DNA of 64,000 nucleotides from Porodaedalea pini. Its lineage: Eukaryota; Basidiomycota; Agaricomycetes; Hymenochaetales; Hymenochaetaceae. The notes under the pieces are model-generated. The model did no database searches. It was given only the letters and a program-made list of their open reading frames with translations, and was not told the origin of the DNA. Within the stretch, counting starts at the first letter, position 1, and each line of letters opens with the position of its first letter. The position numbers and the translations under genes are program-made. The stretch lies in contig NBAY01000029.1 in the NCBI GenBank assembly GCA_002794775.1, forward strand, positions 483,105 through 547,104, in the 5' to 3' direction. Shown here piece after piece: positions 1-11,025 of this stretch.

Positions 1-1833
1 TGAGGTACGAGATGTAGTAGCTGGTCAGACAAGAACCAAAGGTCAGCTATCTGGGAGTCGGAGGAAGGGAGTGACGCACATAACTCCGGAGATGAGGTAC
101 GCGAGGAGGAAGGAGAGATAGAACATGTGCTGAGCGCCAAGCGAGATGGGAAGGTCATGCGTGGAGACAGTCGATGCGAACGCGGGCAAGCATGGAACCA
201 AGGAGATGATCGTCGCGAAAACGGCGCGCACATTCCAACCTTTGTAGTACCAGTACCGGCCTAGTGGGCTTCCTGTATATAGATGCGGCACAGTCGACAT
301 TCCCTTTTTTGATGATATAGTAATCGACCTGAGCAAATAAAAGAGTGTTAGAATTGAAAAAAAAGCGACAAGAAATGAAGGAGAAAGCATACCATCATCA
401 CGGCAGCAATGGGCGCAAGCCAATAGCCATACCCCGAAAGGAAAGTGACGAACGCGGAGGCGCTGACGAGAATCTTCCAAGGACAGATGGCGATGCCGAG
501 CGCACAGCATATGAACTGGCCGCGGCGGATGGTCATCCATTTCGGGAAGAGTGCAGACATGTCTGATCCAAAAGGAAGACAGTTTGTTGCGAGATTCACT
601 CCGATATACGAGAGTGCCAACGAACCCGCGCAGGTGAACAAGAGGAAACGTGCGAGTGAGTCGTGCTCGTAGCGCACGAGCATATAATCGAGCACGTCCC
701 AGAGGTTCCAATACGCACTGCCCGTGATGGTACGCGAAGCACATGCGACAAGGATACCATACAGGACGGGTAACGAGGAGGCAATCGGGTACCCGATGAG
801 CTGCGGCCAGAACTGAGCGCGCGGGGAGGTGGCGTAGCGCGCAATGTCGCCTTGATTTACGGTGAGCGAAGAGCCGACGCCGAGCCCAGCATTGAACGCC
901 TGCATGAAGAGCCAGCCTTGTACGCTTGCACTCTGGTGTTTCTCAGCGTATGTAATATTGAGCGAACCCTTAGCGTGCACCATCCACCAGATGAGGAGAC
1001 CATGCATACAGACAAATACAAGGATCGACTTGGCCCAATAAAAGTACTTCATGTCGCGCGCGTGCACAACGGAAATGCATTGGAAGACAAACCAAAAAAT
1101 GAAGACAGCGCCGAGGTTGGTGCTAGTGATACCGGTACTCTCGGGGAGATGGTTCGGGAGCGTCTGATGAGTAGAATGAGTGAAACGAACATAATAAAAG
1201 GGCTGCCGTGTACCCTCCATTGAGGCCAAATGCAGGCGACGGCGACAGAGACAAGGCGACCGCCATAGTACGAGTTGACGCCATTCCAAACGATGCAGAT
1301 GGTCGCGCGCATCTAGAGGCATGAGGTCAGTAATGTGTTACAAGGATAAAAAATATTTAAAAAATAGAATATAATTACCAGAATAGCCATATAAGATCCC
1401 CACACGCCGTAGGAGAGACGCACCATGACGGGGAAACCAAGGTGGTACCTTGCCGGGCCACGACCAGCAATGACCTGAGAAAGACAAGTTGAGTGTGGAC
1501 GAACAGCACAGAATGCAAGTAAAGGCATACAATCATGTAAGTGATGATGATATGGGCGAGGTTGAGGGCGATGTACGCATGCCACCACTTGATGCCAAGG
1601 GCGATGGTAGCAGAGCCGGCAGTCCACGAGATGCTGTCAGCCGCGTGCGACATCCAGAAGGCGAGGTAGGTGAGTGCGCCCCATGTGCGCTCATGCGGCG
1701 GTGTTGGGTCGAGGTCGATATTGGACCATTGGTGCTTCTCGCCTGTCTCGCGGGAGTCGTATCGGCCACTCTGGTTCGCCTGTAATGCAGTGACGAAAGC
1801 CTTACGCGACTTGAAAGCGTCAAGACCGATCAT
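1..1833 (-). CDS. NCS1-family nucleobase/allantoin permease (3' end outside window)
   Basis: Membrane transporter of the nucleobase-cation-symport-1 family (Fur4/Dal4 type), expected to import uracil, allantoin or a similar compound at the plasma membrane. Exons on the minus strand: 1833-1531, 1474-1379, 1312-1214, 1163-393, 328-80 and 20 to the window edge. Introns are 1475-1530, 1313-1378, 1164-1213, 329-392 and 21-79, all GT-AG. Spliced protein shows the family N-terminal motif SNIDLDPTPP followed by RTWG, then IAGRGPARYH and GFPVMVRLSYGVWGS, and about ten hydrophobic helices. An ORF stop at 43-45 lies inside the last intron; splicing to 20 restores LISGVIYYISYL, so the gene continues to the left. 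Start ATG 1831-1833 was chosen; an in-frame ATG at 1959 is possible. It is divergent from the PuuE-like gene 280 bp away, so a shared promoter is likely. Substrate is inferred, not visible. Confidence 0.85.
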
Positions 1834-2112
1834 GGTTGCCGCGCTCGCAAGACTGGGAAGTGGTGAGAAGATGGAAAATGGGAGTATATCGCTAGCTAAC
1901 AGAATTGAGCGGCGCGGTTTTCGAAGTGCATGGTATAGATAGGGCATAAGTGGGTCCACCGGGAACTTTGATACAATGCCGTCCGGCTGTCAAGGCTTCT
2001 TTTGCAGCATTTCTTATCTCGCACTTCATGTAGCTGGTATTAGAATCTGCGGTCAGCTCGACACTAAAGCCTGCGCATCTGACTCCGTACCGGACTTCAA
2101 CTCGCCAACGCA
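1834..2112. promoter_or_regulatory. Divergent promoter region, permease / PuuE-like gene
   Basis: The 279 bp between the permease start and the start of the PuuE-like gene must hold both promoters if both start choices are right. No clear TATA box or named factor site was recognised. Shared control is inferred from head-to-head orientation only. Confidence 0.4.
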
Positions 2113-3388
2113 ATGGCCGCCAACGATTCCAAAGATGACTTCTTCCTCGAGCGCGAATTCATCGGGTACGGCATGAACCCGCCCAACCCTCAATGGCCCA
2201 ACGACGCCAAGATCGCTATCTCCTTTGTTGTCAACTACAACATGGGCGCAGAGTCCTCGCCTGAGAGCGGCGATCCCGCCTCGGAGTGGCTTTTTCTCGA
2301 TATTCCGCGCCCAGGGGAAGCCCGCGGGCCTCGTAGCGACATAAACGAGAGCGCGTACGAGTTTGGAGGCCGCGAGGGTGTTCCCCGGCTCCTCACCCTC
2401 TTCAAGAAGTGAGTGGCGGCTTGCCTAGTTTCCCTCTCCGTGTCTGAGGGTTTTTTGTTTCTCCGGCGCAGGTACAACCTCAAATATACCTGGAACGTCA
2501 ACACGCAGGCGCTCGAGAAGGCACCCTACTGGGCGAAGCATATCGCCGCCTCGGGCGCGGAGCTCTCGTGTGCGAGCAAGCGGTATATCGACTACTTGCA
2601 CGTCGACAACGCGACGGAGGCCGCGCACATCGCGGAGGCCGTCGACTCGCTGCAAAGGCTGACTGGAGACCCATCGCTACCGCACGGCTGGATGGTGGAC
2701 CGCCGCTCAAATGCGAGCATCCGCCTGTACGCACGCGAACACGCGAAGCGCGGGCTGCCGCTGCTCTACAGCTCTGACTCGTCCTCAGATGACCTGCCGT
2801 ACTGGACACCTTCTCCCCTCGCGGCTGAAGGTCAGCCGGATACCGGCCTGCTCATGCTTCCCTTCTCATAGTGAGTTGTATACTCCAGCTTCGGATACGA
2901 CCTCATGACTAACCTGGTTATCTCCTGCTTCTTCTAAACCTCACAGCGATACGGGCGACTTCCGCTTCAACGCACCCGGATCCGGTTGGGCATCTCCAAA
3001 GGACTATGCGGAGTACCTCGTGAGTCTCTAAATGTCCTTCTAAGTTCTAGCACATTCTTCTGACTTACTCGTCTGGCAGCGCGACACGTTCGACGTCTTT
3101 TACGAAGAAGGTCTCGCCGGCGAGGCAAAGATGATGTCCGTTGTCCTCCACCCACACATCATCGGCCGTGGTGGGCGCCTTGCGTATTTCGAGGAGTTCC
3201 TTCGTCACAGTGCGTCCTGTTCCCGAATCCTTTCAAGTTCTCGGGCTGATGTTTTCGTCGTGTCCGTAGTCACGTCCAAGCCTGACGTCTGGATTGCGCG
3301 CCGTGACGAAATCGCCGCACACTGGGTGAAATACTTCCCATACGACCCCAAGACTGCCTTTGGGCAGACGAGACAGGTGCCGTGCTAA
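2113..3388 (+). CDS. PuuE-like NodB-fold deacetylase/allantoinase homologue, divergent copy
   Basis: Exons 2113-2408, 2472-2870, 2947-3019, 3080-3209 and 3270-3388 give a 338-residue protein with four GT-AG introns. It belongs to the polysaccharide-deacetylase superfamily branch that includes the bacterial cofactor-independent allantoinase PuuE: GYGMNPPNPQWP near residue 18, a first NodB motif at 41-47 (NYNMGAE), SDDLPYW ending at 210, and HPHIIGRGGR at 280-289. Compared with the second copy at 11026, two normally conserved spots differ: the acidic pair after NY is NM, and the CHG histidine region (residues 132-134) is CAS. Activity could therefore be altered or lost. It faces the NCS1 permease head to head, which supports a role in breaking down an imported ureide or amide. 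The enzyme class is supported by motifs; the actual substrate is inference. Confidence 0.85.
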
Positions 3389-4290
3389 GCACGTAGGACC
3401 TCGCTGGCGTCATTGACATGTTCGGGGCGAGTAAGGAAGAAGACACGTGGCAGACAGTATGGGAGTCCCTATGTCTATAAATGGACAATATTAATCATAG
3501 GTCAAACTCAAATAGGATATTAGAATTACCTGCTGTACCTGCACTCCTTTCAATGGTGAATGACTAGCTAGTACTCTATTGTCTGTTGTTTGAAATTCAG
3601 GCAGAAAAATACACAATTTTTGAAGGTATGTTGAGATTCGTAAGCTACATCAAAGGCGAACGGTATGCGTCTTTGGAGTTGCACTTCCTCTCGCAGCTAC
3701 AGGGTGATGGAAAGAGGTAAATTTAGTGGCTTTGATTCAGTCCAGAGGTGAGTCTAGCGGTCAATTATTGTTGGCTGTTGGATGATATACGCGTTGGAGC
3801 GGGGGTCAGATACTCCGCCACATCCCGTGCCTCGTATTCTTCCTAACTTTTATCATCCCTGGCTCGTCCTCAATTTCTAAATATCACAAAGCCAAGTGCA
3901 TGCGAACACGATTATGCGCAGGGGAGGTCTCCCAGAAGAGATAGCAATAAGCGTGCACGTTGGCCGCTGAGGATTTGGCCGGTAACCAACCTTGGAAGGC
4001 GTCGAGAGTATTCGCTCTTTACTAGCTTCAGCAGGATGAAGCGTCAGATGAGGAAGGTATAAAGAGCCAGATACGGGCTGAAGGGTAGGATCAAATGAAC
4101 TGTCCCTCTCTTTCTGAAGTTTCTCCACTGAAAGGTTGGAAAGGTACAAATGAACTCAGAACACACCATTGTACGAATATCCTTTAGATATGCCCTAGAG
4201 GCACAAGCTGTTCTTCTTGCTCCGTGAGTCTGATCCTTCATAGTTCTTATTTTATTTCGTCGAAGCGTACTTCCACCCGACATCTCATTG
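3389..4290. other. Intergenic, no gene seen
   Basis: About 0.9 kb between the first PuuE-like gene and the amidase fragment. Only short shadow ORFs are present, none with a recognisable domain or convincing splice pattern. The last 20-30 bp before 4312 resemble the segment just upstream of the intact amidase start at 8615. Confidence 0.5.
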
Positions 4291-4311
4291 GCACAGCCTC
4301 GTTATCCCACA

Positions 4312-4400
4312 ATGATTCCTATCAGCCTACCTGAACTTTTATCCGTTGCCGCCCGCCTCAACTATCACATTCCGGAGGACCACAAGCCCGACTACCAGAA
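4312..4400 (+). pseudogene. Amidase fragment A (5' end of a duplicated amidase gene)
   Basis: The ATG and about 89 bases match the first exon of the intact amidase at 8615-8703. Translated, the fragment begins [16 protein letters not shown], against [16 protein letters not shown] in the intact gene, followed in both by a related IPEDHxPDYQK. Homology stops abruptly at the QK codons and no further amidase sequence follows. The short upstream stretch (GTTATCCYACAATGA) is also shared. This is a relic of a duplicated amidase; together with fragment B at 7326 it could be one copy split by later insertion. Confidence 0.8.
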
Positions 4401-4595
4401 ACGCGCAACCTTCCAAGCGAACACATTCAAGTGGCAGGGTTCTTTCCCATGGGGATGCCTGGTTTCAAATTATAATTCAACTTGCTACCGTACGTTCTAC
4501 ATGTAATATCTGGGTTTGAAGTTTAAAACCGTATTTTCATTTCTATTCGATATTAATATGGTTACATGTCTGCTTCATATTTACTCGAAGTGTTC

Positions 4596-6038
4596 TTAGG
4601 ATTGCTCCACTGATTCCAACCAATTACTTACCGTGCCTCCTTCAGGAAAGCGGCCTTTGTGTTGTGTTGCGAACTTCACGAACTCGTTTCTCGTGAATCT
4701 TTGGTCAGCAGTTTCATCTCCGAGAATCGAGTTGACCTCTCGCCGTACTTCCGCCTCATGATCAAACTGTTTTGTCACTGCCCTAAGTATGCCGTTCTCC
4801 ATCAGTGCCCAGTAGTAGTCTCCAGAAAACTCCTTATCGCCGAACACGAACGCGAACAGTTGGGGATAAAGCGCGGTAAACATTAAGGGGTCCGTGAGGC
4901 ACTGCTCGAAGATATAGACGCCCTTACAATTAGCGAATGCTCGGGAAAGCAGTTGTTTGCTACTGGGATCCTTCTTCCGTTCCGCCTCGAGTATGAACCG
5001 GTTGAACACAGCCTGATCACGAATGTTTCTGGGACGAAGTGGATGGTCATCGGGCCATTGTGGATGGTCAACAATGAAAAGAGGGTACTGAGCAAAGGAT
5101 GATGTGCATGCAGTCGATGTGAATTCCCAGTCGATGATGGCGGTAATCCGTGGCTCAGAGTCGTTTCCAATAATGAATATGTTTTGTGAATGGAAGTCGC
5201 CGGCAACGAGAGGAAAACCGGATGCGTCTAGGTATGGATCATACAGGGACGGAATCATTGACCGTAGGAACCAAGTCTGTGCGTATTCGTATGGCTTGAC
5301 CTCAGAACCAAAGTTCTGTTCAGAAATATTTTTCAACTTCGCACTGGCGTAAGCAATCCAGTAGTCCGTGCCACTTGAGTACACGACGCTAGAGGCGTCG
5401 TTTTCGCTTTCGCTTTGAGAATCATCCGGATCCGTGATAAAAGACAAGGGCTCGATGTACCAGGCGTCTTTGCCTTCGCTCTGGCGTCTGAAGAGGGCTC
5501 CGATCTTGTCGAAGCGATGGGACGCCAGCTCTAGGTAGACATCGACGACCTGACGCAGAACTATGTCGCGCTTCTCATCTGGCATGCTGTCCCAGACAGA
5601 ACTTAAGGGTATGCCGTCCACTTTGGTCATGATAATGTAAGGTGATCGGACACCATTATCGTCAGCCTTGGTATCATAGTGAACTACGTGCGGAACAGAG
5701 ATGCTGGTATGCGTCTCTATGTACTGCATCGTGGCGACCTCGCTATCGATACGATTACCGAATGCTTTCATGCGCTCTCTCGTCGCACCTTCTTCCGGAT
5801 GGAGGGGTACGCGGACGACTACCGTGGTCTCGTCGTCATTGCTGAGCTGCAAGAATCGAACGACATTATATCCACCCGACTTCTGCTCGCCCCAGCTTGC
5901 TTGCTGCACTCGGTGAACTTTGCATGCGATCTCTAGAAGCGCATCCCAGTCGACAGCATTGACCGTAACGTCGACACGAGGGTCAGTCCAATTTTCAGAA
6001 GCAGACGAGCTTGCAGATGAGTCCCGGGTCGTCATCAC
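4596..6038 (-). CDS. APH-family phosphotransferase (aminoglycoside/choline-kinase fold)
   Basis: A single-exon gene of 480 residues, unusual here because almost every neighbour is intron-rich. It carries the kinase features of the APH superfamily: an N-lobe with VVVRVPLHPEEG, a catalytic loop GDFHSQNIF (Asp as base, Asn for metal) and the metal-binding IIDWEF further on, then a C-terminal helical part. Fungal members of this group are widespread and mostly uncharacterised; small-molecule kinase activity is likely, but the substrate cannot be named. A different ATG (second Met) would shift the start by one codon only. It sits between two amidase fragments, on the opposite strand, so it may have arrived with an insertion that split the duplicated amidase. 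Confidence 0.85.
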   Translation of the reverse strand: MMTTRDSSASSSASENWTDPRVDVTVNAVDWDALLEIACKVHRVQQASWGEQKSGGYNVVRFLQLSNDDETTVVVRVPLHPEEGATRERMKAFGNRIDSEVATMQYIETHTSISVPHVVHYDTKADDNGVRSPYIIMTKVDGIPLSSVWDSMPDEKRDIVLRQVVDVYLELASHRFDKIGALFRRQSEGKDAWYIEPLSFITDPDDSQSESENDASSVVYSSGTDYWIAYASAKLKNISEQNFGSEVKPYEYAQTWFLRSMIPSLYDPYLDASGFPLVAGDFHSQNIFIIGNDSEPRITAIIDWEFTSTACTSSFAQYPLFIVDHPQWPDDHPLRPRNIRDQAVFNRFILEAERKKDPSSKQLLSRAFANCKGVYIFEQCLTDPLMFTALYPQLFAFVFGDKEFSGDYYWALMENGILRAVTKQFDHEAEVRREVNSILGDETADQRFTRNEFVKFATQHKGRFPEGGTVSNWLESVEQS

Positions 6039-6766
6039 TAGAAATGCAGCAAATGAACGAGACAGAATAAAGGACAGGCGAACACTTCCACTGACAATGT
6101 CACCTCGAAGAACGTACGGAGATTAACTTTGGAGAACTAGAGGTTAGAGACTGCGAGAGTGATAGGGCGACAGAATTTCATGACGATGTTTAGGTTCTGA
6201 ATAAATTACACTACTAACCGGAGAATATACGGTGCCCTGCGGAGTCGAGTACGAAGCATTCAAGTTCGACGTCTGGAGGTAGGGTTGAAACATATTTCTA
6301 TACTGAGACTAAACCGAAACGGCATCTCCCGGAGATTGATCTCACTTCTGAAGTATCACCACCATGCTCATCACTCAAAAACTTTCAATTACGTGACCTG
6401 CGAGCCGTCCTTGGATCATGAATGCCGTAGCAGCATGGGCAGGTGCTCACAACATAAAATTTGCAACACATTCTTATCAATTAGCACACTCGAATTCTTT
6501 CAAGATAGGTGCCCGGCATGCATGGAAGTGTGGTGCAGAAGCTAATCTGAGCGGCCCGCGGTGTGGGAAGGCGAAGTAACTGGCAAGTCATCTGGTCACT
6601 GAGACGATTAGGCCAGGAAACCGTACTGCTTCGCATAGTCCTTGTCATTCTGTGAAATACTACTGAATGCAATTCAGCATAAATAGTGGCCTACAAGAAC
6701 GACAAGGACATCTCGAAACCCACTCATCGCAAGCTTGAACGTGAAAGTTAATCGTCTTCCGATATC

Positions 6767-7059
6767 ATGCCGCCCAAGCGCGGGCACGACTGTGCCTTTG
6801 GCTGCTCAAGAACTGTGCCCTCGGGATCCCAGTGTCCTAAATGCAAGAAGTACTCGCCCTGCGAGAGCAGCTACAACTGCGGGAACTATGTCATGAGGAA
6901 CGGAGACATTTGCCCTGCCTGCTGCGCTAGAGGTCGGTCGATTCTTCACTTCCTGTGATTGACCATAGCTACGTGTATATATCTGACACTGGATTGTCCC
7001 GGTATGTAGCCGATAGAGAAGAGCGCGACCGCAAGAGGAACAGACACGACGAGCTGTGA
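6767..7059 (+). CDS. Small Cys-rich protein (zinc-ribbon-like), 71 aa
   Basis: Exons 6767-6932 and 7010-7059, with one 77-bp GT-AG intron, give a 71-residue protein. It opens MPPKRGHDCAFGCS and has several CxxC-type spacings (CPKCKKYSPC, ICPACC), then a strongly basic tail DREERDRKRNRHDEL. The Cys pairs suggest a small zinc-binding fold; no signal peptide is visible. The family was not recognised, and a nuclear or nucleic-acid role would be speculation. Without splicing the ORF ends at 6958 with a hydrophobic GRSILHFL tail, which looks like intron read-through. It lies between the APH kinase and amidase fragment B. Confidence 0.6.
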
Positions 7060-7325
7060 TGTGTGCTTTCAGTCGTAAGATACAGTGCGTAGGTTTTTCG
7101 CTGCCGGTGCTGACCAAATTGCTACTTTACATCGGGTCTGTTGTAGACGGCGAAGTTTAGGCATTTCTGCCGAACCAATGATCTAGTGCTTCGTGCGTTG
7201 GAGTCATTGTAAATATAGTCTCGAAGCTTTCGGAAACGCAATGAAACCTTGCCTGGCTTATACTCAGACGAGGAGAGCGATGTCGACGGTCCACTCCTCT
7301 TGAAATATGTTGAGGAGACTGGTGG
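7060..7325. other. Intergenic, no gene seen
   Basis: Spacer between the Cys-rich gene and amidase fragment B. Short ORFs on both strands show no family features. Confidence 0.4.
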
Positions 7326-7464
7326 GTAAGGCGAGCGTGCCGATGCACACCGACATCCGCAGTGCGATGACGATCATCAAGGTCGGATCGACGCAGGCGC
7401 CCTTCAATGCTCGCGACGTGGGCTCTTTATCGACGACTACTTCGAGAAGCTGCTCCTGTGCGTG
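7326..7464 (+). pseudogene. Amidase fragment B (middle part of a duplicated amidase gene)
   Basis: About 139 bp align with 9735-9877 in exon 4 of the intact amidase. Shared stretches include GAGCGTGCCGATGCAC, ATCCGCAGTGCGATGA and CTCGGATCGACGCAG-like sequence, ending at the same exon/intron border (CTGCTCC then a GT). Substitutions and small indels break the reading frame. With fragment A at 4312 in the same orientation and order, it looks like the remains of one ancestral duplicate. Confidence 0.8.
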
Positions 7465-8614
7465 GATAGAACGCTGAGTGCTTTTTATCAAGGAGACAGA
7501 GGTGCCAAGTGTGACGTCCCTTTACGATCGGGAGGCATGCTTAGGATGGCCGGGATAGGAGACCTGTAGCACAGTTTTTGGCGGACGCGAGTATTGAGGC
7601 GGAGTTTATGTATTATCATATGGAAGAACATACCAAGGCTCTGCAGCCAAAGCCTGACCACAATCGGCGACACCTAGCTAAAAACCGCTTGCAGTCTTTC
7701 CAGTAACAGCGTGCACGCATCTTGAATGGCGGATGAATGCACTATCGAGAGGAAGGCCTTCACGGTCTATCTCCGCGAATCGTAGCGCGTGACGAGGCTG
7801 GGAATGAAGTGGGAGGACATTAAGATTACGGGAAGGACAAGAGACAAGGCGGCGCTTGATGTGTTCGTGGAAATTTCGTGGATGAATGGTGGGACGCTAG
7901 CGGGGTATTAGAGTTGTAGCTCTGCAATTCAGAGTCCGAAGTTTACACACCTAGGTGAAAGTAGGCATTGAGAAACATCTCGATGATCCTAAGGCCTCGC
8001 GGCGTGCTGCCCTTGCAGCCAGTCCTGTGCTGAAATCTAGTGAAGCGGCAGAAAGCTTAACAAAATTACAAGCAGTCACGCTACACGTGCGCTTCATCCA
8101 ACACCTTCCTCGACAACCATATCATCAGCCGCGATTCGACACCCTTGAACATTTCCGCACGCTTAGCAAAAACGTTACTCTACTCATCTTGTGTAGGCGT
8201 CAATAATACTCCGTGCTTCTGCCACTGGACTGCTAATTCCAGCAAACCCGCCGAGCATCGGTGTCGCGCGATCGCTGAGAAAAATCGCAGACGTGTATAA
8301 GCAGGCTGATATGGCGTGTACACTGTCCCAGTCGCCCATATTTCTCCTTGGTAGCAAACAGACATGATATCGCGCCGCAAAACAGGCAAACAACTAACTG
8401 TAGTAACCACGGGAGAATCCATGACAAGCGTGAAAGTTTCGATCATGTGAATATACTTTATATATGCCTTGGAGGTACAAGATGCTCTTTCGTTTCGTAC
8501 GTTCGATTATTCACATTTCTTCTTCTACTTCATTAAACCTTTCTTTATCTCAGGATCCCGCATCTAATTTTGGCATAACCTTGCTGTCCTTGAGTCCACA
8601 TTCGTTATCCTACA
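7465..8614. other. Intergenic between amidase fragment B and the intact amidase
   Basis: About 1.15 kb with no supported gene. Around 7725-7905 a plus-frame stretch (with LGMKWEDIKITG and EISWMNGGTLAGY) hints at a decayed gene piece but contains stops and no recognised family. The last 60-80 bp should include the amidase promoter. Confidence 0.4.
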
Positions 8615-10593
8615 ATGACTCCCATCGACCTACCCGAACTTTTATCTGTTGCCACTCGCCTCTGCTATGACATTCCAGAGGACCACAGGCCCGACTATCA
8701 GAAGCTCGTTGGACAGCTGCGCGATGCAGCAGAAGATGTCATGAGATATGAAGGCGAGTAATCTTGGTGTCGCTATACGACTTCTGCTTATTCGCTTTGA
8801 AAGATTACAAGACTCCGGTGGACTTCAATGAGTTTCCTCGAGTCAACGTCCAGTCCGTCTCTGACTCAGAGAATCGTTTGCGTGGTTGGGCGTGGAAGGC
8901 GACCGTCAAGGGCCGAGAGGGAGGTCCTCTCAGTGGAAGAACAGTCTGCCTGAAGGATAACATATGTCTTGCGGGCGTCCCCTGTCTCTTCGGCACAAAG
9001 GCGATCAAGGACTTCATCCGTGAGTACTATCTCGTCCCCGGCGTTTTCCTCTGCGCTCACTTTTCCTCTAGCTGCCGTCGATGCGACTGTCGTGACTCGT
9101 ATCCTCGAGGCGGGGGGCACAATCGTAGGCAAGGCAACTTGCGAGAGCATGTCGCATGGAGCAGGCTCCTTCACCTCACCCAATGGCCCAGTGCAGAACC
9201 CACATGCGTATGGCTTCAGTACGGCTGGGAGCAGCTCTGGGTGTGGCGCGCTCGTCGGTTCGGGTGAAGTAGACATGGGCATGGGCGGCGACCAAGGTGG
9301 GAGCATCCGGCTTGTGAGTGCTTTCTCCTCTCAATTAATAAGCTTAGAACTAATTTCGACGACAGCCCGCTGCCTTCTGCGGTATCGTTGGCCTCAAAGC
9401 GACTTTCGGGCTCATCCCATACACCGGTGTGCTCTCTTCTGAGCCTAGCATCGACCACACGGGTCCAATGGCGCGCACCGTTGAGGACACCGCACTGCTG
9501 CTCGAGGCTGTCGCAGGCTACGACGGCATTGACGACCGCCAGCTCGGCGCACCCGCGCGCATCCTCGTGCCAAAATACGCGAGCAAATTGCGCGCGGCAC
9601 GCGAGGAGGGTGTCAAAGGCCTGAAGATCGGTGTGTTAAAGGAAGGGCTTGAGATCCCACGTCTGCAGCACGAGGTACGGACCGTGGTAGAGCACGCGGT
9701 CGATACGTTCAGGGCACTCGGCGTGCATGTGGAGGAGGTGAGCGTGCCGATGCACGCCGAGATCCGCAGTGCGATGATGGTCATCAACAAGCTCGGATCG
9801 ACGCAGACACGCCAGGGTCGTCAATGCTCGCGGCGTGGCCTCTACATAAATGACTACTTCGATAAACTGCTCCCGTACGTGTTTTCCTTCCTAGCGTATG
9901 CACATTCAGTCCACTCACGTTGTATTGGCATTACACGCAGATGGACGCAGAAGGTCTGGGAGAAAGTGCACTCGTTCGTGATCAGCACGTCGCTGTGCGC
10001 AGAGTACGGCTGGGAGCACTACCCTACCGTGTACGGCCGCTCGATCAACCTTGTGCGCAAGGCAAAGGAACAGTACGACGTTGCGCTCGCGAGGTACGAC
10101 GTGCTCATTATGCCAACGATCGCATTCGGCGCGCGCCGTCAGCCCAAGCCGGACGCAGGGCCATGCGATGCTGCTGAGCGGACCGGTGCGTGTCCTCTAT
10201 CTCCTCTTCATGTTCTATCTTCCTGCCGCTCTTCTATCTACGTTCTCTCTTCCGTCAACTGACCTCGCGCTATTTCTTTCAACTTCCGTGTTATCGCTCG
10301 CACAGCCGGCATTGTAACGAACACGTCTCAATTCAACGGCACAGGTCACCCGGCACTGAGCATCCCGATTGGATGGACGCGCCCGCTGGACGGGGACATA
10401 CTCTGTCCGGAAGACAATGGCATCAAGCTGCCGGTCGGACTGCAGGTAAGGATACTGTCTTCCGAAGTCATGCGTCTTTGTTCATGATGATGTATTGCCG
10501 CCTCAGATTGTTGGACGCCACTTTGACGAGGCTATGGTCCTGAGAATAGGAGACGCTTTTGAGCAGGCAGTTGACTGGAAGTCTGTTGGCTGA
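8615..10593 (+). CDS. Amidase (amidase-signature family)
   Basis: Seven exons (8615-8753, 8804-9019, 9072-9313, 9366-9874, 9941-10185, 10306-10445, 10507-10593) give 525 residues. The Ser-cisSer-Lys triad is visible: Lys97 in CLKDNI, Ser173 in AGSSSGCG, and nucleophile Ser196 in GGDQGGSIR, followed by [13 protein letters not shown]. Such fungal enzymes hydrolyse amides to acid plus ammonia, often acetamide-like substrates, in the cytosol. The first intron (8754-8803) begins with GC rather than GT: GAA G|GCGAGT; no GT donor keeps the frame. The gene lies between two PuuE-like genes and near an NCS1 permease, which suggests it takes part in the same nitrogen-release route. Two broken copies lie upstream. 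Confidence 0.92.
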
Positions 10594-11025
10594 ATCACGA
10601 CTGTCGAATTTACAAATCTCCTGAACAAAAAATTATTCAGACTTCGTTTTGTATGGTTCCTACTTTTTTACCGTGATCTTACGCTTGCGGCGTACGGAGT
10701 AGAGGATTGATCGAGAAGGAAAGGTCTTGAAAAACATTACTTATACATTTTCAGATCGAGCGGGAAGCAAAAGACCGGATGCCGGGTCTTGTCCCTTTCT
10801 GCATTGTGCCACAAGCACGTCCCGGACATCCTTTCCGCCTTTGCTTCCCGGGCTTGCTTAAGCTCACGGATTCGCCGATAGCAAAATGTTATCTGTATTG
10901 AGAACCCCGTGCTGCTGGTTCGCTGGATGAAGCATGACAATATCTATTCCGGTCCGTGGGTCTTAAGTCCTCTGTCCTCGTCTTCGCTTAACTCGTCCTC
11001 TTCTCGTCTAACACCACAGTGCGCC
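10594..11025. other. Intergenic, promoter side of second PuuE-like gene
   Basis: 432 bp without coding features. A pyrimidine-rich run (CTCGTCTTCGCTTAACTCG) lies 30-50 bp before the ATG at 11026, common ahead of fungal starts. Confidence 0.4.

Noticed and set aside
1670..1942. Plus-strand ORFs antisense to the permease (and similar antisense ORFs elsewhere)
   Set aside because: Shadow frames of well-supported genes with no independent motif or splice evidence.
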